Assembly: GCA_032622095.1 (NCBI GenBank)
Contig: CP136064.1
Coordinates: 147,068,864-147,132,863, forward strand
DNA from: Siphonodentalium dalli
Taxonomy: Eukaryota; Mollusca; Scaphopoda; Gadilida; Siphonodentaliidae
Length of the DNA stretch: 64,000 nucleotides
Direction of reading: 5' to 3'
Shown here: one piece after another, positions 58,885 to 64,000 of the stretch
Position numbering within the stretch: position 1 is the first letter of the stretch
How the letters are laid out: each line of letters opens with the position of its first letter
Notes under the pieces: model-generated
What the model saw: only the letters and a program-made list of their open reading frames with translations
The model's database searches: none
Told to the model about the DNA's origin: nothing
Program-made: the position numbers and the translations under genes

Positions 58885-60744
58885 GGAAGTCATTCTCGTA
58901 TAGAAGACAAAATACTTATATTAATAAAGTTATTAGTAGCGCATCTCATTCTGAGTAGTGGGCATTTTCCGAAACAATGGGCTGTTGGGATGATAATACC
59001 TATCTTCAAATGATCCGGGGACCCAAATTTACCGGAATCATATAGAGGAATCACCCTTCTAAGTTGTTTTGCTAAACTGTTTACATCCGTTATTAATAAT
59101 CGAATATCGTCGTTTGCAGAAGACAATGACCTAGTAGATAAAATTCAGACAGGTTTTCGTAAGGGTCACTCAACAGTAGATAATATATTTATTCCACATG
59201 CTCTAATAAACGTATACATACAGAGCGGACGGAAGATTTATTGTACTTTTATTGATTTCCGCAAAGCATTTGATACTGTATGGAGAGATGCTCTATGGTT
59301 GAAACTTATGCAAGCAGATATAAACGGTAAGATACTACAGGTAATACGAAGCATGTACGACAATATAAAATTATGTGTGAAAAATAATAATTCACAATCA
59401 GACTTCTTTATCAGCCAGATTGGTTTATTTGAAGGTGAACCAATGTCACCTCTTTTATTTTCTTTGTTTGTGAACGATATACAAAGTTTTCTGAGCGACT
59501 GCGCAATCTCAAACTTAAACTATTTTGATGAGAAATATTTTGAACATATTGGCTGTTTTATAAATATATTGTGTTTATTATATGCAGATGATACCGTGAT
59601 CCTCTCAGACTCGGAGGACAATATTCATCGTGCACTTTCATCATTCGCTGATTATGCCGAGGCATGGAATCTGCAAGTTAATACAATGAAAACGAAAATG
59701 GTAATTTTTACAAACAAATGGTAAAAGAACTTACCAATATTCACTTATAGGGGCCAAGAAATACAAATTCTAAAAGAATTTAAATACCTCGGTATTAAAT
59801 TATTTTACAATGGTAGATTCTGTCAATCGATTAAACAGACCCAGAATACAGCAACGAGAGCCATGTATGGCCCTTTGAATAGAACAAGAAAGCTGCAGTT
59901 GCCTCTAGATATTATGTTTAAATTGTTTGACTCTATGATTATGCCGATTATGCTGTATGGTGGTGAAGTTTGGTGTTTCGAGAAAACTCAAATTTTGGAT
60001 ACCATACATCTTAAATTCTGCAAAATTATCACAACAATGAAGTCTAGCACACCAAACTACATGGTATATGCAGAATTGGGAAGATACCCCGTAATGATCG
60101 AAATTAAGTGCCGAGCAATATCATATTGGTCAAAACTAGTATCGCACGAAGGATCAGAATTAGCTAAAAATGTATTCCTTCTACTCAGGTATTTCAATGA
60201 TGGTGATGCCATACTACAAAACAAGATTAAATGGATTTCGTTTATCAAAGAAACTCTGCGAGAAGTAAATATGGAAAGTGCGTGTCAGAATCAGTCACCA
60301 CTAAGCAAGACAGACATGAAACACATGAAAGCGACATTAATGGAGCAACACACATGCTGCCTCTTCGGCATTCTAAATATGTCTATTTCAAGCCGTGCCA
60401 TATTTTATCGAAACATAAAGGATTCTGTCAGATTGAGCCGATACTTAGTATATCTGCCATCTCATCTAGCTACGTATTTACTGAAATTTATAACAGCCAA
60501 GCACAGACTACCGGTAGAGCAATGCAGATGGAATAAAAGTACATGTAAAGACACGAAATGCCCGTAATGTGGCGAAAATGTATGTGATGAATACCATTTT
60601 GTTATTTTGTGTCATGAACTCAATGATCTGCGAGAAACCTATATACCGAAGTATTACTGGGAAAACCCTAACAGAAATAAATTCTACAGACTGCTGTCAC
60701 TGCTTAACATAAGTATATTGAAAAGAGTGAGCATTTTCTTATAA
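58885..60744 (+). pseudogene. LINE reverse transcriptase, three in-frame stops
   Basis: One continuous frame with no frameshift: FPKQWAVGMIIPIFK, then a TGA at 59011, SYRGITLLSCFAKLFTSVIN, GFRKGHSTVDNIF, CTFIDFRKAFDTVW, GEPMSPLLFSLFVNDI, LLYADDTVILSDS (catalytic YADD at about 59581). A TAA at 59722 follows, then FKYLGIKLFYNGRF and MLYGGEVWCFEK. A TAA at 60565 falls inside the zinc-knuckle-like CP-CGENVCDEYHFVILCHEL, and the final stop is at 60742. Two insertions relative to the family are possible around NYFDEKYFEHIGCF before YADD. The copy is inactive, but only by point substitutions. Confidence 0.85.
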
Positions 60745-61005
60745 TTAGCGTTTATAAAGTTACCATGAAGCAAGTATTACATTATATTATATATAATGTA
60801 AATATTATATGAATTAAACCATTTCAGAAAACATATTCCCAAATGTATTAGCATTATTTGTATTTATTATCAATATCATATAATATGATGAACTCATTTA
60901 TTGATGTATATGTATGTTGTGTATTGTTTGTATAATGTTGTGTACATACGTTGTATGGCATGTTGCAACTTAGATGTTGACTTTGCTAATAAACAATTCA
61001 ATGCA
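58885..61005 (+). mobile_element. Second LINE, 5'-truncated
   Basis: A non-LTR element whose endonuclease region is missing. It begins inside the reverse transcriptase, runs through the C-terminal cysteine motif, and ends in a ~260-bp AT-rich 3' UTR with AATAAACAATTC near 60990. Exact ends were not determined. Clade is uncertain; the GEPMSPLLFSLFVNDI block and C-terminal CxxC...HxxxxC motif suggest an I/Nimb-like group, distinct from the LINE at 20.8 kb. Confidence 0.8.
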
Positions 61006-63350
61006 TATGATAGTCGTTTTTGCAGCCATTCCGTCGCGTGTTTGGTTTGTTGAATCAATGTTATTTTAGTGCTAAATTTTATAGTCACTCAGCGACTATT
61101 CATCATGCAGTGTCAACCGGCGAAATTGTTTACACTATAAAATAGTACCCAATGTGAGTGGTAATGGTAGAAGACGATCGCATAAACTTTGTCATAAGAA
61201 GCCCCCAGGTGTTATAAAACACTGGACGGAACTATTTATCAGGCGTTTTATTTGTTGTTCTTTGTAAGTTATTTCCAAATTCTCAATCATTCATATATTT
61301 GAATGCCACAAACACCATTATTTAGTACCTCCAAAAAGACAACACAGTTCGTAATTTAGAACACTCGTTATTGTCTACCGTTTTTGGAAGACGGAAGCAT
61401 GGACGCTCTTTACACTTAAATTACAAAATACCACATACAAAATCGACCATGACACCTCGAAATAGATCACATTCATAATAGAGAACGCTCTGCATTGTTT
61501 ACCGCGACGAAAGCATGGACGCTCTTTATTAGAGGCAATCATTGGATTTTGCTCGGCTAACAACAGTTAAAAACTTCCTCTCTTGAAAGTCAATATCTGC
61601 CAACAAAACGTAAAATAAAACGAAAAAAAATCATTGCCCGGCTAGCCTTCAATTAAACAAAAATGCTGTTATACCAACGTGCCTAATTAATAATTATTTT
61701 AGTTTCGATAGTCTGTTGTGTATTCGAGTTAATTCTTTTGTCTACGCACTCTCTGATCGTATCTCGACTGGTAGGATTTAGCAAGCGGTCCGCAGCCGTG
61801 AACTTCTCTACACAAGAAGCTTCGTGTGAAGAAAGAGAGAGGAACATTATTATGACGAATATATCATGATACATGTACTAGTATAATAACCACCACATTT
61901 TAATCACTCCCCACTTGTGTTTAACTGTACTCCTATAGCACACAACGACACTTGTGTATAAACTAGCTTCCGAAATGTGTACCATACAACGACGAAGCTA
62001 GAAGTCCCAACTTGTATTCTTTCAAAAAGTTTCGTACTATATTCCACTCGTTGCATTTCTGCATAAATTAATGCCATTCCACACAACTTTTATCGCTTCA
62101 ACTTACATTTTAGCCATCGTTATTCGTTATATATAATTTAACAGTCTAGCAAATCCAGTTCATAATAAGCACATTCAAACAGTTTTATTCAATGATGGCT
62201 ATTTATTGTATAAAAGGTAATTGACCCTACCGCAATTATCTGTGTGAGCCAATGAGATAATTGCATTATACAGCTTGGAGCAGCGGTGGTTTCTGCGAAA
62301 AATCCATTTTGAGGGGGTACTGTATTACAACCTTCTGCTGCACCATGGTCATTGATAAACAGCACACGAGTGCTTGGTTACAATATACAGAAATGGTCAG
62401 AGCAAAATTCATTTGTCTTTTGAAAAAAATTGCATCATCACAAGTTGAATTATCTCCCTTAGATTGATTTTTTTAAATCTTGATTTTAAGCATTTTTTGA
62501 CCGAAATTGACCGTTTTCGGTCGCATAGCTGACCACGACAGAGCGAATGTCAGTCTATAATCACATTATGAGCTGATAGACCCAAGATATATGTCAGATA
62601 TATTAAAAAATAAAAAAAAATTATCCTAGCAATTTTGAAATGTTTTCTTAGAAGTGCAGACGACTGTTTTCAAGGGAGAGAAATCGAGCTCTTTTCCGGT
62701 GGAGTACCACACAGAGCTGGCCGACATCAGATTCCAAAAACATACTTCGTATTCAAATATCATCCCATTGTGTATACTCTGGTACCTTTATAAAATAATT
62801 AAACCATCAAACCATTACTCCCAGGTATAACAGAGGCTAAACTGACAGTTACAGCCCTTATATGTTTAAAATCCTACAAGCCATGAAATCGTGTATTGCT
62901 AACTTAAAGGAAAAGTAGAGCTACCCCCCTTGAGCGATAACTCATTTTCCGTGTTCCTTGGGTTGTGGCGATTAATTTGATATATGACATGTTAAGGAAA
63001 TATTGTTGAAATAAATTTTATTCACAAAACAACATGCCTTGGGTAAAAGTCATTTCAGCCATTTCCAGTCTGCAGTTCACGGTAACCTGGATATTTCATA
63101 GATTTACCACTTATAGGTCAGACCATGGAGTCAAATCATTCTAGACATGTAATGCATCTATTTCTAGTAGAATTCCATTACTCAGTGTTACAAGTTAGTT
63201 ATTCATATTGCAGATTTCATGCTTTATTTTCAATTCTGGAACACCACCCACCCCCTCCTTCCAAGGGAAGTAATCAACAGGTGCCTGGAAATGTCAAAAG
63301 TTAGTTAACTTTGTTGCCCCCATGGCAACGTATTGTAATGACATCATTCT
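61006..63350. other. No gene seen
   Basis: AT-rich. GACGCTCTTTA/GAACGCTCT motifs (61400-61530) echo the AATAAAGAGCG word of the giant repeat's arms, with a duplicated GGAAGCATGGACGCTCTTTA-like phrase near 61393 and 61508. No gene is supported. Confidence 0.5.
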
Positions 63351-64000
63351 TTGTTATTGTTTTGCTCTATGGTGTTCCATTTCTTTACATACAAACTCGA
63401 AAAATTATTTGTTTATCTCCAACACAATGAAAAAGAAAATAAAAGAAATCAAGGTTTCAAAGATGGCACGTTGCCAATTAGATGGTGTAATACACCATCT
63501 GATGAGCAACGTGAAGAGAGTGCTGATTCTAATTCTCAGGATAAAGATCGAAGTGGAGAAAACATAACGGTTCTTAAACCCCAGCGCACTGATGAATATT
63601 TAAAAGCATGCAACATGGCGAGTGATGGGATTCTACCCGGGAAACTTCGGCCCATTAATTCGCCAGCTGATGTGACCCAATCTGAAATTGACAGCACGTA
63701 TGAAAATCATATTGTGAATCTGAACAAAATTAATTCAGCTTATGCTTCATTCTTTGACATTCACAATAACGGGAAATGTCAGCGGCCAATTCCAGAAATG
63801 GCAATCTGCCAGAAACTAGGCATTTGTGTTTATGTCAGAATAAAGTGTGTGTCCTGCCAGATGGAAGGAGTCCGCAGTGTTTTGTCTGATATATCAGCTA
63901 AATCTTCAAGGGGGTTGCCTACAGGTGGACTGAATGATCGGTTATGCTTATCCATGCTCAAGAGCAAAGTCGGACCATAGGACATATGTCTTATTTTGAG
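63351..64000 (+). pseudogene. Mutator-like transposase N-terminal part, candidate
   Basis: Open for 209 codons to a TAG at 63978. After it the same frame reads DICLIL to the window edge. Residues ~120-209 (ENHIVNLNKINSAYASFF, ICVYVRIKCVSCQMEG, SSRGLPTGGLNDRLCLSMLK, SKVGP) resemble, by recall, the N-terminal region of Mutator-like transposase proteins common in invertebrates: a CxxC-bearing strand followed by a 'lN..L..ml.SkiG.s' segment. The family normally continues '..GPSD..', so the TAG replaces an expected serine and probably kills this copy. The true start is uncertain; the first ~45 residues look non-coding. It is cut by the window end. A host gene with an intron at this point is the alternative. 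Confidence 0.4.

Overview
This is eukaryotic, almost certainly metazoan, DNA. Coding density is very low, introns carry GT...AG signals, and the window is packed with transposable elements and satellites. The only host-type genes I can support are two intron-less, secreted, cysteine-rich proteins of the violaxanthin de-epoxidase (VDE)-like lipocalin family. Non-photosynthetic animals, lophotrochozoans in particular, are the likeliest place for such genes beside these elements, so I suspect a mollusc, annelid or brachiopod. That placement is inference.

Layout. 1.56-15.06 kb is one very large inverted structure. Two ~740-bp arms (1565-2300 and 14320-15060) flank ~65 copies of a ~172-bp satellite whose orientation flips once at about 7217. 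A 1.56-kb piggyBac-type element (TTAA target) sits at 8928-10484 inside one satellite unit. 17.6-20.4 kb is a dispersed repeat ('family D') with a ~40-bp degenerate minisatellite that also flips orientation. 20.4-29.65 kb is a chain of non-autonomous Helitrons (5' TC, 3' hairpin, 8-nt spacer, CTAG, inserted A|T). The first copy carries a 3.7-kb dead LINE. 29.65-36.06 kb contains an inverted segmental duplication whose spacer holds a decayed hAT transposon (30334-33437). Two transposase exons of that hAT survive, and in its intron sits a 1.17-kb gag-like retroelement with a perfect 14-bp target duplication. 37.36-44.98 kb is a head-to-tail array of nine Helitrons of another subfamily, one split by a foldback segment.

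45.0-55.4 kb is the gene region. It has an intact VDE-like gene at 46257-47084 (+) and a convergent second copy at 55394-54614 (-) with a ~20-nt deletion that shifts frame at the lipocalin start. Family D and Helitron sequence lies between them. 55.9-56.7 kb is an isolated complete Helitron. 58.9-61.0 kb is a 5'-truncated LINE with three in-frame stops. 63.35-64.0 kb is the start of a Mutator-like transposase candidate that runs off the window.

The mobile elements do not cooperate as one pathway. They form nested layers whose order can be read: piggyBac into satellite, LINE into Helitron, gag-like element into hAT intron, foldback into Helitron. I see no autonomous Helitron Rep/helicase, no CRISPR, and no convincing tRNA or rRNA. 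The most unusual items are the palindromic satellite element, the nine-copy Helitron array, the ORF1-only retroelement and the animal VDE-like gene pair.
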